From contig JABYQR010000170.1 in the NCBI GenBank assembly GCA_022592445.1, positions 1 to 64,000 of the forward strand: 64,000 nt of DNA, in the 5' to 3' direction. A program made the position numbers and the translations under genes. Source of the DNA: Cytidiella melzeri. Its lineage: Eukaryota > Basidiomycota > Agaricomycetes > Polyporales > Irpicaceae. How positions within the stretch are numbered: the stretch's first letter is position 1; each line of letters starts with the position of its first letter. The notes under the pieces were generated by a model. That model did not search any database. It was given only the letters and a program-made list of their open reading frames with translations, and was not told where the DNA came from. Below are positions 33,131-41,978 of the stretch, piece after piece.

Positions 33131-33729
33131 TTATACATGCATTGAAATAGGTAGGAGAGTACTTACATGCAACAATTGCGCTTGATGATGGTGCATCTCT
33201 GCAGGCTGGCCGTCAAAGATTTTGGATGCTGCGGGGGAAGCATCAGAGTTACGAGGACGCTCAGTTGTCTGGCCAATATTGTAGCAACTGTCTTGTGATA
33301 CTTTCTTGGGCCAGTCAGCCCTCTCGTAGGCTACCTGAGTAGATGTCCACAGGTTGGGATTGCCCAATATGGGTTCTCGCGCGGTGTTAAGCTCTGCTTG
33401 CATTTCTGTGGCATCCGCCAGGAAGGTACTGGGGTAAGGGTTGGAAGTTAGGTTGAAATTGTGGATGCAGAGGTCACAAAATACTCATGGATTTCCCACC
33501 CATATCATGAGTATGTCATTCTCTGGGCAACCCATACCTGCACAGTTGCATGCAAATATATAATCTTTGTCCAGGCTACGGCAACCAGCAGTTCAAGGTT
33601 AGGTACGGCAGATACAATGCACATACCTCATGACTCACCAGGATGATTTTTAAGCACGTCTCCCATGACACCGTGGGAAATTTCAAGCAAATCCGCAATT
33701 GCATCCCATTTTGCCTTGCTGTTTGGCAT
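33131..33729 (-). CDS. Exon fragments of an unrecognised gene
   Basis: Minus-strand ATG at 33727-33729 opens MPNSKAKWDAIADLLEISHG and runs to DVLKNHP before a GTGAGT donor. A second piece reads AWTKIIYLHATVQ. A third (33403-33131) reads EPILGNPNLWTSTQVAYERA and ends before a GTAAGT donor. The pieces look coding and lie between the two inverted repeat copies, but I could not keep one phase across all three. The gene is either degenerate or spliced differently. No family is recognised. Confidence 0.35.
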
Positions 33730-34211
33730 GGTATTAATAAAATAAAATAAAAGTACGGCCGGTTGTACTGCCCAGGTGTGGCCGTTGGGGATGGTGAGCC
33801 GTGTAAGTCCACAACTCGGGTAACCGTCTTTCTGCAGGAGGATTGGCAGGCCATATTAACCCTGATGTAGCTGTCAGGGTAGGCTGGACATCATATACAA
33901 GGCCAGAGGGCAGCATGGCACTGACGGCAGGGGAAAATATGGGCAGGCGGGGATGTTTGAACTATCCCGCTCATCATATATATTGTTTGTTGCTCAATGA
34001 GTTGGCATTCCGCCTGCCGAGCACAGTCAGCAATTAAGGGACAGCAATCCTGCAGTGATCCTCACCTTGTTGGCTGAGCAACACTGCTTCGGACGGTGGT
34101 CTTGATGAACCAATCAGAATTGACTGCAAGCATGTCCGGGACAGTTGTAATTGCGCCACAACGGTACCAATGACGTAAGTTCCTGGCTGTAACTACAGTT
34201 GAACCCCCCAT

Positions 34212-34249
34212 AACCCATACCCCTCGGGATACGCAGAAAGGTATGGGTT
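34212..34249. repeat. Perfect 10-bp stem hairpin
   Basis: AACCCATACC (34212-34221) pairs with GGTATGGGTT (34240-34249) around an 18-base loop. A further CATAACC / GGTTATG pair lies just outside. Confidence 0.75.
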
Positions 34250-34407
34250 GTCAGAGGTTATGGGATATGAGAGGTGGTGCTTAATTGAGCGCCCGGGGCT
34301 TTGTCGGATATAACCGTGGAATTGTCTTGTAGACTACCAAATTCACAATTCTTAGATACCATAAACAGATTGTTATGGGTAGTGCTCTACTATAGTAAAG
34401 TTCAGAA

Positions 34408-34772
34408 CTAGAACAATAGAACAATAGAACAATAGAATAGCAACAATATAACAATAGAAACTGGGGGAATCCCTGGGTAATCCCTAACAATAGACAGAAG
34501 ACAATAGACGAAAGACAATAGGACAATAAGAACTGGGGGAATCCCTGGGAAATCCCTAACAATGGAAGGGGAACAATAGAACAATAGCCTAGGTTGATCT
34601 GGAACCACTCCAGATTGAGTCTATGGTTTGGGGCAGGATGTCACGTGACACAGGTTAGGGTTAGGTCCGGTAGCACTCCTAGCCGGAAAATAAGCGCTCT
34701 AGATAGGCGCCTAATGCTGTAAACTTGTGACAATGTTATAAAAATCCGGGCTCTGTTGGACTATCCATGTCA
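34408..34772 (-). repeat. Inverted repeat, right copy
   Basis: Reverse-orientation partner of 32289-32673, sharing the CACGTGAC, TTTCCGGCTAGGAGTG and CTATTGTT elements. On the plus strand its end reads ATGTTATAAAAATCC, so the first codons of the duplicated gene are present but stopped at codon 3. It abuts an LTR fragment directly at 34773. Confidence 0.85.
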
Positions 34773-34779
34773 GTAGTAC

Positions 34780-34926
34780 CCAATACTAACTTGGTCTTCA
34801 CTGGGCTAGATATTTGAACAAAGTCTGATAGCTGGTGAAAGCATTGTGCTTCATGCCTGCCACCACCTCCTCGTCGATTTCCACTTTGTGTCCCTGTTTG
34901 TCACGTCGAGCCCAGTCTCTGTGTCA
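34780..34926 (+). mobile_element. Diverged LTR fragment (Gypsy-related)
   Basis: Starts AATACTAACTTGGTCTTCAC and runs through GGGCTAGATATTTG to CTCTGTGTCAC. It aligns with the R-U5 part of the 758 bp Gypsy LTR read on that element's strand. It is truncated at its 5' side by the inverted repeat. Confidence 0.7.
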
Positions 34927-35199
34927 CTTTAGGTAGTTCTTTTGTTCTTGCTTTCCACACAACTTCATGCCAAGCCTGGTCTGTGCCCACGCTCTGAAGT
35001 CTATATAAGCAGCCACATGTCCGCTCCTACCCCCCCCCCCCCCCACCCCCCCATCTCAACCTCTTGGTCTTTACTGGGCTAGACATCTGCATAAGATTTA
35101 TAGCTGGTGAGAGTATTGTGCTTCACACCTACCACCACCACTTTGTTGTCATCCACTTTGTGTCCCTGCTTGCCGCGTCGAACCCTTGTCTCCGTGTCA
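34927..35199 (+). mobile_element. Second diverged LTR fragment (Gypsy-related)
   Basis: Starts ACTTTAGGTAGTTCTTTTG, passes a TATA box (GTCTATATAAGC), a poly-C tract and CATCTCAACCTCTTGGTC, and ends TCTCCGTGTCA. It corresponds to U3-R-U5 of the Gypsy LTR but lacks the 68 nt intron-like unit in R: TTTACTGGGCTAG is followed at once by ACATCTGCAT. Confidence 0.75.
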
Positions 35200-35417
35200 A
35201 CAACTTTCATTACAAACATGCTCAGGATACTCACATTGATAAGTAATTTTGTTACTGCTAACATCTTCCAATACAAACATGCTCAGAATACTTACTCTCA
35301 TAAGTAATTCTGTTAGTGGCAACTAACTTTGCTACCAATGTGCCTGTATTGCAAAACCCAAATTATAACTCAGTGGGTCACAGAGTCACAGTGTTGCCGG
35401 GCCATGTTTGTCATGCT

Positions 35418-35479
35418 GATGACCTGTGAAACCGTCTTTTTTGTGCAAAAGATTGCAAAAGACGGTTTCTCTGGTCATC
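35418..35479. repeat. Long hairpin, 23-bp arms
   Basis: Arms 35418-35440 and 35457-35479 are reverse complements with two mismatches around a 16-base loop. Confidence 0.8.
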
Positions 35480-35545
35480 AGGCTTACTACATGCACTGCA
35501 GATGTGAGAGGTCACCGGTTCGAACCCTGCCATGTGCATTTTGCT
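35462..35545 (+). ncRNA. tRNA-like sequence, possible SINE or tRNA relic
   Basis: TGGTCATCAGG (35472-35482) loosely fits a Pol III A box, and GGTTCGAACCC (35517-35527) is a perfect B box at normal spacing. The arms do not fold into a clean cloverleaf, so a functional tRNA is unlikely. It overlaps the right arm of the hairpin. Confidence 0.35.
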
Positions 35546-35874
35546 GTGTGAGGTAGGCTTTCTTATAATCATTACACACATCAATGAATGTAATTGATGG
35601 GAGTGACAAACTCCTGATACATGCTTTACAAGTCTGTAGCAAAAGCGATCAGCTGAGTTTCAATCTAAGTCTGAGCAACCTTTTCCAGTGATGTGGCCAT
35701 AACTTCCTCAATTCTCCTCCAAATTGAAAGATTTTGTTACCAGCCCATTTGCAAGACATAGGGCTATCCAATGGTGTATAATTTGTACCCATATGTGCTT
35801 TTCACCAGCTGTGAAAATCAAAAACTGTATTTTGATCGGAAAATGTGATCTATCACAAAGTTTTGAAGGGATAG
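35546..35874. other. AT-rich spacer
   Basis: No gene or repeat recognised. Confidence 0.4.
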
Positions 35875-35877
35875 TAA

Positions 35878-36038
35878 GGGCCTGATCGGCACTGCATTAT
35901 GTAGTCAACTTATAGATAATCCTCCGCCAATAAGGAAATAAGTTGCTGTGGAAATAAGTCGAATTAAGTGCTGGATTATTCTATTTGTCGGGGGATTATT
36001 CCATAATGCGACTACATAATGCGCAGCTGATCAGGCCC
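35878..36038. mobile_element. MITE, PIF/Harbinger-type
   Basis: 161 bp flanked by TAA on both sides (35875-35877 and 36039-36041). The ends are imperfect inverted repeats of about 45 bp beginning GGGCCTGATC and sharing GCATTATGTAGTC. A three-base TAA duplication plus ends starting GGG is typical of PIF/Harbinger. It is too short to code. Confidence 0.75.
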
Positions 36039-36197
36039 TAACAAAGCCAACGTAGTCCCATCAAATCAATTCATTTCACTAATACAGAAGCTGTTACTGA
36101 GTGTATTGCCCATCAAATTCCCACACTTTGGGGGACAGTTGTGTTACATCTACGGGGACATCAAAGCAGCAGCCTGCACTGGAACAATTCTACTTCA

Positions 36198-36368
36198 TGT
36201 TAGAAGGCTATGCAAGTAGAGGAAAGCGTTGAGAGAGTAAGACTGAGAGGGATCACACAGTGAGAGTTGGGGATCAAAAGTGCGTATCGTTACATTGATC
36301 AGAGTAAGTTATATATACGGTAACTACGGCGCTCGTACGTTGAGTGTCTAATTTACTATAGTCGAACA
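36198..36368 (-). repeat. 3' LTR of the Copia element
   Basis: 171 bp; a purine tract GAAGGGGAG (minus strand, 36369-36377) precedes it as polypurine tract. Confidence 0.92.
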
Positions 36369-36375
36369 CTCCCCT

Positions 36376-39300
36376 TCAAGCACGAATATGAAGTAGTTCA
36401 TTGAAGTGCTTGAGTTTTTCGAGAGGTAGTGCTTTAGTAAGTGTATCAGCACGTTGATCGTTAGAAGATATATGATGAATAGTTATATACTTCTTGAGTA
36501 CACGATCGCTGATGAAATTCTTACGAATCTCGAAGTGTTTAGTTCGTTGCAAATGTTGCTCGTCAGGTGAGCTAACAATGGCAATATTTGATGCACTGTC
36601 AGTATACATTTTGACAGGATCCATAGTAGAGTTAAGTAGTTCGTCAATGAGTGCCTTTAAATATATAGCTTCAGTTGACGCATGCACTAAGGCATATAAT
36701 TCGGCTTCGGTGACCGATAGTGTTACTAGTGAACCACGCTTACTTGACCAAGAGATAAGCGAGTCATTGTATGTGAAGGTGTAGCCCATTGTTGGTTTAT
36801 TGCTGTATGTAGTCATACCGTCAGAATCAGTGTATCCAACAAGCAAAGTATTAGAAGTAGCGGCTTGGTTTCCTAGGACAAGCCAGTAATTGCACGTTCC
36901 CTTCAAGTATAGGTAACACTGTTTAGCTGCAGCGAAGTGTTCCTTGGAAGGGTCAGCTAAGTATCGTGCAAGTTGACCAGTGCAGTATGCAACGTCTGGT
37001 CGAGTACAGTCAGCGACATATCGTAAACCACCGACTAAAGACATGTATTGTTTAATAGCGTCAGTGTCCTGACGAGGTTCTTTCGAGTCACGGGGGGCTA
37101 AATTGTGCTCGTGTATCATAGGCGTACGGCGTGTATGATCGTGGTCAAAGTTGTTTCGTTTGAGTATAGTTTTAATATAATCGCGTTGACAAAGCTTGAT
37201 AACACCAGAGGCTTTGTCGTAATCGATCTCCATGCCAAGCATCCAGTGGATAGTACCACCGTTTGTTACTTCAACATGTTGTCTAAGTGCTATCTCGAAT
37301 TGTTCAGCGACGACAGAAGTAATAGTACAGAGAGTAATATCGTCGACATGAACCGCGAGTATAAGTATTAGTTTGTCTCCCTTGTAAAGGTAGAAGACAG
37401 TGTTATTGTAGTCTGAACGCTTAAGTCCAAGTTGGAAAAGTATATCGCATAGTACCTTGTACCAGTGATGTCCGGCTTGTTTAAGGCCATAGATAGTTTT
37501 GCGTAGTTTAAGGACCCAGCCCTTAGGCAAGTTGGGCAGTAAGTCGCCAGGCGGCGGACAAAGATAAAGATCTTCATCATCGTTAATCTTACCGTATAAG
37601 TAAGCGGACTTAACATCGAGTTGGTTAATCTCGAAGTGTAGTGAAGCCGCAAGTGTAAGTATGAGTCGCATAGAGCTCATGCGCGCGACTGGAGCGAACA
37701 AGTTGTTTGCATAGTAATCAATACCATTGCGCTGAGAGTATCCTTGCGCAACAAGTCTTGACTTGAGTTTAGTAACTTTGCCATGTTCGTACTTGGTCTT
37801 GTAGACAAAGCGAGAACCAGTAATGTTGGCATTTGGCGGCAGGATACAGTATTCCCAAGTGCCAAGTTGTTCTAGTGTATCAACCTCAAGTTTCATAGAC
37901 TTAAACCAATTGTCTTTGAGAGGATGATTCAGTACATCTTTGAAAGTGACAGGGTCACCGACGTCCTCAGCATAGTAAGCGTTAAACTCAGTTAAGTAGA
38001 AAGCAATGTTAGTGTCTACTTCGTTGTAGTTTAGACCACGAGCTTTACGCAATAGTTGAGGAGTTCTGTTGGAACGCCTTGGACCAGTAGGGTCAGGCTC
38101 GTCGATTTCCATTGGTTCTATGTGAGGGTTGTCCTCAAGTTCAAGTTGTTTTTCAGTAGTAAGTTTTTTGACATTTGGTTCTTTCTCCCCTTTAATTTGT
38201 ATTGTAGAGTCAACAAATTGCAAGTTACGTTCAACTCCGACACATTGTCCGAAGTAAACATAGTGACCTTTAGAGTGTTCAGCGAAGCCTATCCAGACTC
38301 CCCTTTTACCCTTAGATGCTAGTTTGTTTGTGCGATATTCGTCGTATACGATGCACGGCTGACCGAAGACTTGAAGTCCATCAAGGTTAGCATCTGTGCC
38401 ATATTGCTTAAAGTAAGGAGTTTTGTAGTTAAGTATAGTACGAGGAGAACAATTGTACACATACATCGCGTATAATGCAGCGTACCACCATAGTCGATTT
38501 GGTAAAGATGCAGTATGCAGGTTTACTCGAATCAAGTTCATAATAGTTTGATGTACACGCTCAGCAACACCGTTTTGCTGAGGAGTATCATGTACAGTAA
38601 GACGTAGTATAGTTCCTTGAGTTTTCAAGTAAGCAGTCATAGCTTTACTGGTAAAGACACTGTCGTTATCGGCTTGAAGTACCTTGACACGAATACCATA
38701 TTGCGTCAAAAGTTCAGTAGAGAAAATGACCCATTGAGTATAGGCGTCATCTTTAGTAACTAGTGGTGCAAGTACTAACCATCTAGTAGCATCGTCGACG
38801 ATAGTCAACCAGTATTTATGTTTACCAGTAATCGACGCTGTGGGTAGAGGTCCAAAGATGTCGATATGGAAGTGATCTCCGAAAGCTTCAGCTAACGATG
38901 AAGAGCAAAGTTTAGGTACGGTATTGTGATGGATATTGTTAAGTAAACAATCCTCGCACGGAGTTTCAGTATGGTCAGTTATATGATCAGTAATGATTGA
39001 CGAAGTTTGAAGTAGTTTCTTGATCATGAAGTAACTGAGATGACCGAGTTTTTTATGTAGTTCAAGTAGAGTAATGCCAGTTCTATGCACACTTGCTAAA
39101 GAAGTCACTCGAGTTGATGATAGCGTGTATAAATCATTCAATTTTCTAACTACAGCCACACAAGTCGAGTTTGAGTTGTATATAGTACAGAGTCCATGAT
39201 AGAACGTAAACCGATAATCAGAGTCCAATTTTCCAATGCTGATTAAAGTAAAAGATAGAGTTGAGTTGAAGTAGACGTTCTTTAGCAAGAGTTCAGTAAG

Positions 39301-40326
39301 CTTACCACTTTCCTGTTCCACCTCGAGTACCATGTCACCAGCGAGTTTCAAAACTAGTTTTTCTGAGCTGGCAACAGTCAGTACGATAGTTGGTACGGAG
39401 TGGACATTGAAAAGTAAGTCTCGATACAGCGTACAGTGAATAGTCACGCCAGTATCAAGAATATGTATCGACTCGTCTGTTGACGAAGTCGCATACAGCG
39501 GCAGTAGAGTAGGAAAAGTGGTAGTAGTAAGCGAAGTACTTACGTGCATAGTGACGTCGGACTCAGAGAGAGCCGACACCCACACGCTCTGGATGCAACG
39601 AGGAGTAGTGGTCGATGGACCAGCGACAGCAGGAGTGGCAACAACAGCGGCGGCAGTGGCAGCTTTGCCCTTGGCACCAGCAGCGACGAACTTCCGGGTA
39701 ATACCCTTCCTCTTCATCGCCTCCTTGGACTTCTCTGTCCAGGGCGAAGGGCAAGTAGGCGTCGTGTGGCCTGTCTCGTTACAGTTGTAACACTTCATCT
39801 TCGAAGTGTCACGAACGAACTTCTCCTTAGAGTAAGGAGCGGCGGCCGCACGAGCGGAGGAAGTGGCTTTCGCCGGACGTTCGACACGTTTGTCGACTGC
39901 TGGCAACGCGGCGGATGAACCACCAGCGGGCCTATCGCGAGGAACAAGGGTTGACAAACCCTTAGACCGAGAGCAGTCAAGTGGATGGGCGAGTTGCCAG
40001 CTATGGAAGTCACGGTGAAGCTCGACACTGAGCGAGATGGGGTTGTAGTCGTATTTCTCGCCTGCAGGAGTACGAGAACGCACGCCAGCCTCGTAGCTAG
40101 CACGAGTATGCGCATAGGCGGGAGGGATGATGCCGACGAGGGCGGAGTAGAAGATGTGCTGGGGGAACTCAATACCCTTAGACAAAATCTTCGAGTATAG
40201 GTTATGCGCATCATCAAGGAGTTTGTCCATTTTGTGGACAGGACGGCGGAGGGAGAATAGTTGGAAGATTTCGTCCGCATCCGACATAGTAGAGGTTGGT
40301 TCGAAACGTTCGGAGAGTTTCTCCAT
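36376..40326 (-). CDS. Copia polyprotein, late gag to RNase H
   Basis: Open frame of 1316 codons. Order: late gag with a zinc knuckle CYNCNETGHTTPTC (about residue 178), protease with DTGVTIHC (about 291), GAG-pre-integrase HKKLGHLSY...CEDCLLN zinc-binding region, and an integrase core with HIDIFGPLP, LQADNDSVFTS and TPQQNGVAERVHQ (D, D, E). Then come reverse transcriptase with NQLDVKSAYLYGKI, LRKTIYGLKQAGHHWYK and AVHVDDITL (active-site DD), and RNase H with GYTDSDGMTTY and SVTEAELYALVHA. The intact frame encodes all expected enzymes. The native gag N-terminus is cut off by the SINE, so the methionine that opens this frame is not the natural start. Confidence 0.92.
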   Translation of the reverse strand: MEKLSERFEPTSTMSDADEIFQLFSLRRPVHKMDKLLDDAHNLYSKILSKGIEFPQHIFYSALVGIIPPAYAHTRASYEAGVRSRTPAGEKYDYNPISLSVELHRDFHSWQLAHPLDCSRSKGLSTLVPRDRPAGGSSAALPAVDKRVERPAKATSSARAAAAPYSKEKFVRDTSKMKCYNCNETGHTTPTCPSPWTEKSKEAMKRKGITRKFVAAGAKGKAATAAAVVATPAVAGPSTTTPRCIQSVWVSALSESDVTMHVSTSLTTTTFPTLLPLYATSSTDESIHILDTGVTIHCTLYRDLLFNVHSVPTIVLTVASSEKLVLKLAGDMVLEVEQESGKLTELLLKNVYFNSTLSFTLISIGKLDSDYRFTFYHGLCTIYNSNSTCVAVVRKLNDLYTLSSTRVTSLASVHRTGITLLELHKKLGHLSYFMIKKLLQTSSIITDHITDHTETPCEDCLLNNIHHNTVPKLCSSSLAEAFGDHFHIDIFGPLPTASITGKHKYWLTIVDDATRWLVLAPLVTKDDAYTQWVIFSTELLTQYGIRVKVLQADNDSVFTSKAMTAYLKTQGTILRLTVHDTPQQNGVAERVHQTIMNLIRVNLHTASLPNRLWWYAALYAMYVYNCSPRTILNYKTPYFKQYGTDANLDGLQVFGQPCIVYDEYRTNKLASKGKRGVWIGFAEHSKGHYVYFGQCVGVERNLQFVDSTIQIKGEKEPNVKKLTTEKQLELEDNPHIEPMEIDEPDPTGPRRSNRTPQLLRKARGLNYNEVDTNIAFYLTEFNAYYAEDVGDPVTFKDVLNHPLKDNWFKSMKLEVDTLEQLGTWEYCILPPNANITGSRFVYKTKYEHGKVTKLKSRLVAQGYSQRNGIDYYANNLFAPVARMSSMRLILTLAASLHFEINQLDVKSAYLYGKINDDEDLYLCPPPGDLLPNLPKGWVLKLRKTIYGLKQAGHHWYKVLCDILFQLGLKRSDYNNTVFYLYKGDKLILILAVHVDDITLCTITSVVAEQFEIALRQHVEVTNGGTIHWMLGMEIDYDKASGVIKLCQRDYIKTILKRNNFDHDHTRRTPMIHEHNLAPRDSKEPRQDTDAIKQYMSLVGGLRYVADCTRPDVAYCTGQLARYLADPSKEHFAAAKQCYLYLKGTCNYWLVLGNQAATSNTLLVGYTDSDGMTTYSNKPTMGYTFTYNDSLISWSSKRGSLVTLSVTEAELYALVHASTEAIYLKALIDELLNSTMDPVKMYTDSASNIAIVSSPDEQHLQRTKHFEIRKNFISDRVLKKYITIHHISSNDQRADTLTKALPLEKLKHFNELLHIRA

Positions 40327-40345
40327 CAGTCTGTGAGGCGCAGTC

Positions 40346-40946
40346 TTTTTTTTTTTTTTTAACCTCCTTGTTTATTGTCCTTGAGGGCGTAGCCCTATGG
40401 TAGACATATACACTTTGTAGGCTATTTTTAGCGGGTAATCCATCTGTCTTAAAGCTAACTATGTCATCGTGTACCTAAGTACTGGGGGGGAAGAGTTTTT
40501 CCAATTAATTAAGAGTGATAGATGGGAAATATGGATTGATATCAGGGACGGTTAATCTGTATGGGATGTCGAAACGGAGATATTCCCGCGGACCAGGCTC
40601 AGACCCGAGCGCCCCATAATGTCCCATCTCGGTTACATCTGCCACGCCGGGCCAACCGGGGGGACCAATCCCGGCTGGGGGGCAACGCTAGCATGGGCAC
40701 CACTCCATGCTCAGACGTGATGGCCGGACTACGCCGAGTATGCAGGGACGGGGCTGTCACTCGGTGATGTCTGAGGGTGATCCCGGGGGAACACGCAGCT
40801 TCAAGCGCACATAACGAGTGCAAGACATGAGAAGGATAACGCAAAAATCCATCAGCAGTGGAGAAATCAAAGGGGGGAAAGGGGATTCGAACGCTGATGC
40901 GTCTCCTCACCCACAGCGCGGTGGCCCACTACACCACCGTGCCCCT
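40346..40946 (-). mobile_element. tRNA-derived SINE inserted in Copia gag
   Basis: About 600 bp on the minus strand. The head, GGGGCACGGTGGTGTAGTGG, contains a Pol III A box TGGTGTAGTGGG (40925-40936) and a B box GCGTTCGAATCC (40883-40894). A body unlike tRNA follows, and it ends in a 15-A tail (40346-40360 as T on the plus strand). Flanks AGGCGCAGTC (40336-40345) and AGGCGCGGTC (40947-40956) form a 10-bp target duplication with one mismatch. Gag reads ...NETAP before it and HRLMEKLSERFEP after it, so it splits the gene exactly at the duplication. It encodes no protein and would depend on a LINE for movement. Confidence 0.85.
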
Positions 40947-41740
40947 AGGCGCGGTCTCATTGAGATAGTTAGCCATCACGGAGTCCGCGATGTGTCCCGC
41001 CAGGACATTGAAGACGGCCCGTTGGACCTCTTGAGGAATGGTCAGACCACCCCTGTAGCTGTAGAAGTTGACAATGGTCGACATCGCAGTATCGACACGG
41101 AATTTCCACATCGGCCAGGTATCGGGACCTGTGAGTTTGCCAACGTCTGCGAAGGCTTTGTGGACGTCGCTAAGCGACATAGTATACTCCACATCGTGCT
41201 TTGGAGGCACGGAAAGGAGGGAGGACACCGCTCCCGCGGAGTCAGTAGGGCCAGATGGCGAGGGGGACGGCGCACAATGAGCTCTGGGCAGTTTGCCCCT
41301 TCGCCTTTCGTGCGCCTCGTCGTCGTCCATAGGATTGTCGCTATCGTCCGACGATGGCTTAGTGGTGTGACGACGGGCGAAGTCGTCGCGGAGAGTATTG
41401 AATGGAGTGCATCGACGATCAGATGGGGGTGCTGAGACTCGACGTGATGCCGTGATGCGGGCAGTGGGATGGTCGACGACAGCTGAGGTAGAAGGGACGT
41501 TGGGGGCGTGGTCGGAAGGTGCAGCAGAAGGTGCAGGACCTGGGGTACCAGCGCGAGAAGCGGAAGACATTGGATGAGGAGGAGGAGTAGGAGTAGGAGC
41601 AGGGGGAGGAGTTGGAGTAGGAGTGAAGACGGGAGTACGTCTTCTTCGTGTAGTACGAGGGATAGTGCCTCGAAGAAAGTCGGTTTGTTTTCGTTCGCGC
41701 GTAGAACGACGAGGTTGAGATCAGCAGGATCAGAGCTCAT
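40947..41740 (-). pseudogene. Copia gag N-terminal part, interrupted
   Basis: ATG at 41738-41740 opens MSSDPADLNLV. The coding frame then appears to shift near 41710 into RRSTRERKQTDFLRGTIPRT, followed by a Pro/Thr-rich segment and the gag core (SLSDVHKAFADVGKLTGPDT, WPMWKFRVDTAMSTIVNFYS) up to NETAP, where the SINE begins. The frame change is inferred from how the protein reads. Confidence 0.7.
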
Positions 41741-41795
41741 CAACTGGTGGAGAGTGAGTGCAGAGAGTAATATGAGTGAGGTAGTGAGCTTATCT

Positions 41796-41808
41796 GGGGC
41801 TCATAACC
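41796..41808 (-). other. Copia primer-binding site for half initiator tRNA-Met
   Basis: Directly next to the 5' LTR the minus strand reads GGTTATGAGCCCC. Its complement GGGCTCATAACC is the anticodon arm of eukaryotic initiator tRNA-Met. This is the half-tRNA priming known from Copia elements. Confidence 0.8.
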
Positions 41809-41978
41809 TGTTAGAAGGCTATGCAAGTAGAGGAAAGCGTTGAGAGAGTAAGACTGAGAGGGATCACACAGTGGGAGTTGGGGATCAAAAGTGCGTATCG
41901 TTGCATTGATCAGAGTAAGTTATATATACGGTAACTACGGCGCTCGTACGTTGAGCGTCTAATTAATATAGTCGAACA
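41809..41978 (-). repeat. 5' LTR of the Copia element
   Basis: 170 bp; contains TATATATA on both strands and matches the 3' LTR except for about five changes. Confidence 0.92.

Larger units (their letters stand above)
36198..41978 (-). mobile_element. Ty1/Copia LTR retrotransposon carrying a nested SINE
   Basis: 5.78 kb element on the minus strand. The LTRs are 171 and 170 bp, TGTTAGAAGG...GTCGAACA, with about five differences. CTTCA flanks both ends (36193-36197 and 41979-41983) as a 5-bp target duplication. Internal order on the coding strand is gag, protease, integrase, reverse transcriptase, RNase H. The polyprotein is continuous downstream of the SINE. The SINE insertion and a frame change near the gag start make this copy non-autonomous. 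Confidence 0.93.

Noticed and set aside
31161..33729. One continuous gene from 33.7 to 31.2 kb
   Set aside because: A promoter-like repeat and a clean ATG at 32328 separate the two parts, and phases do not join.
32289..34772. DNA transposon with long terminal inverted repeats
   Set aside because: No transposase motif inside and no target duplication at the outer ends; kept as an inverted repeat of unknown nature.
35030..35053. Poly-C tract as a G-quadruplex control element
   Set aside because: Simple homopolymer expansion at the C-run of a decayed LTR; no evidence of function.
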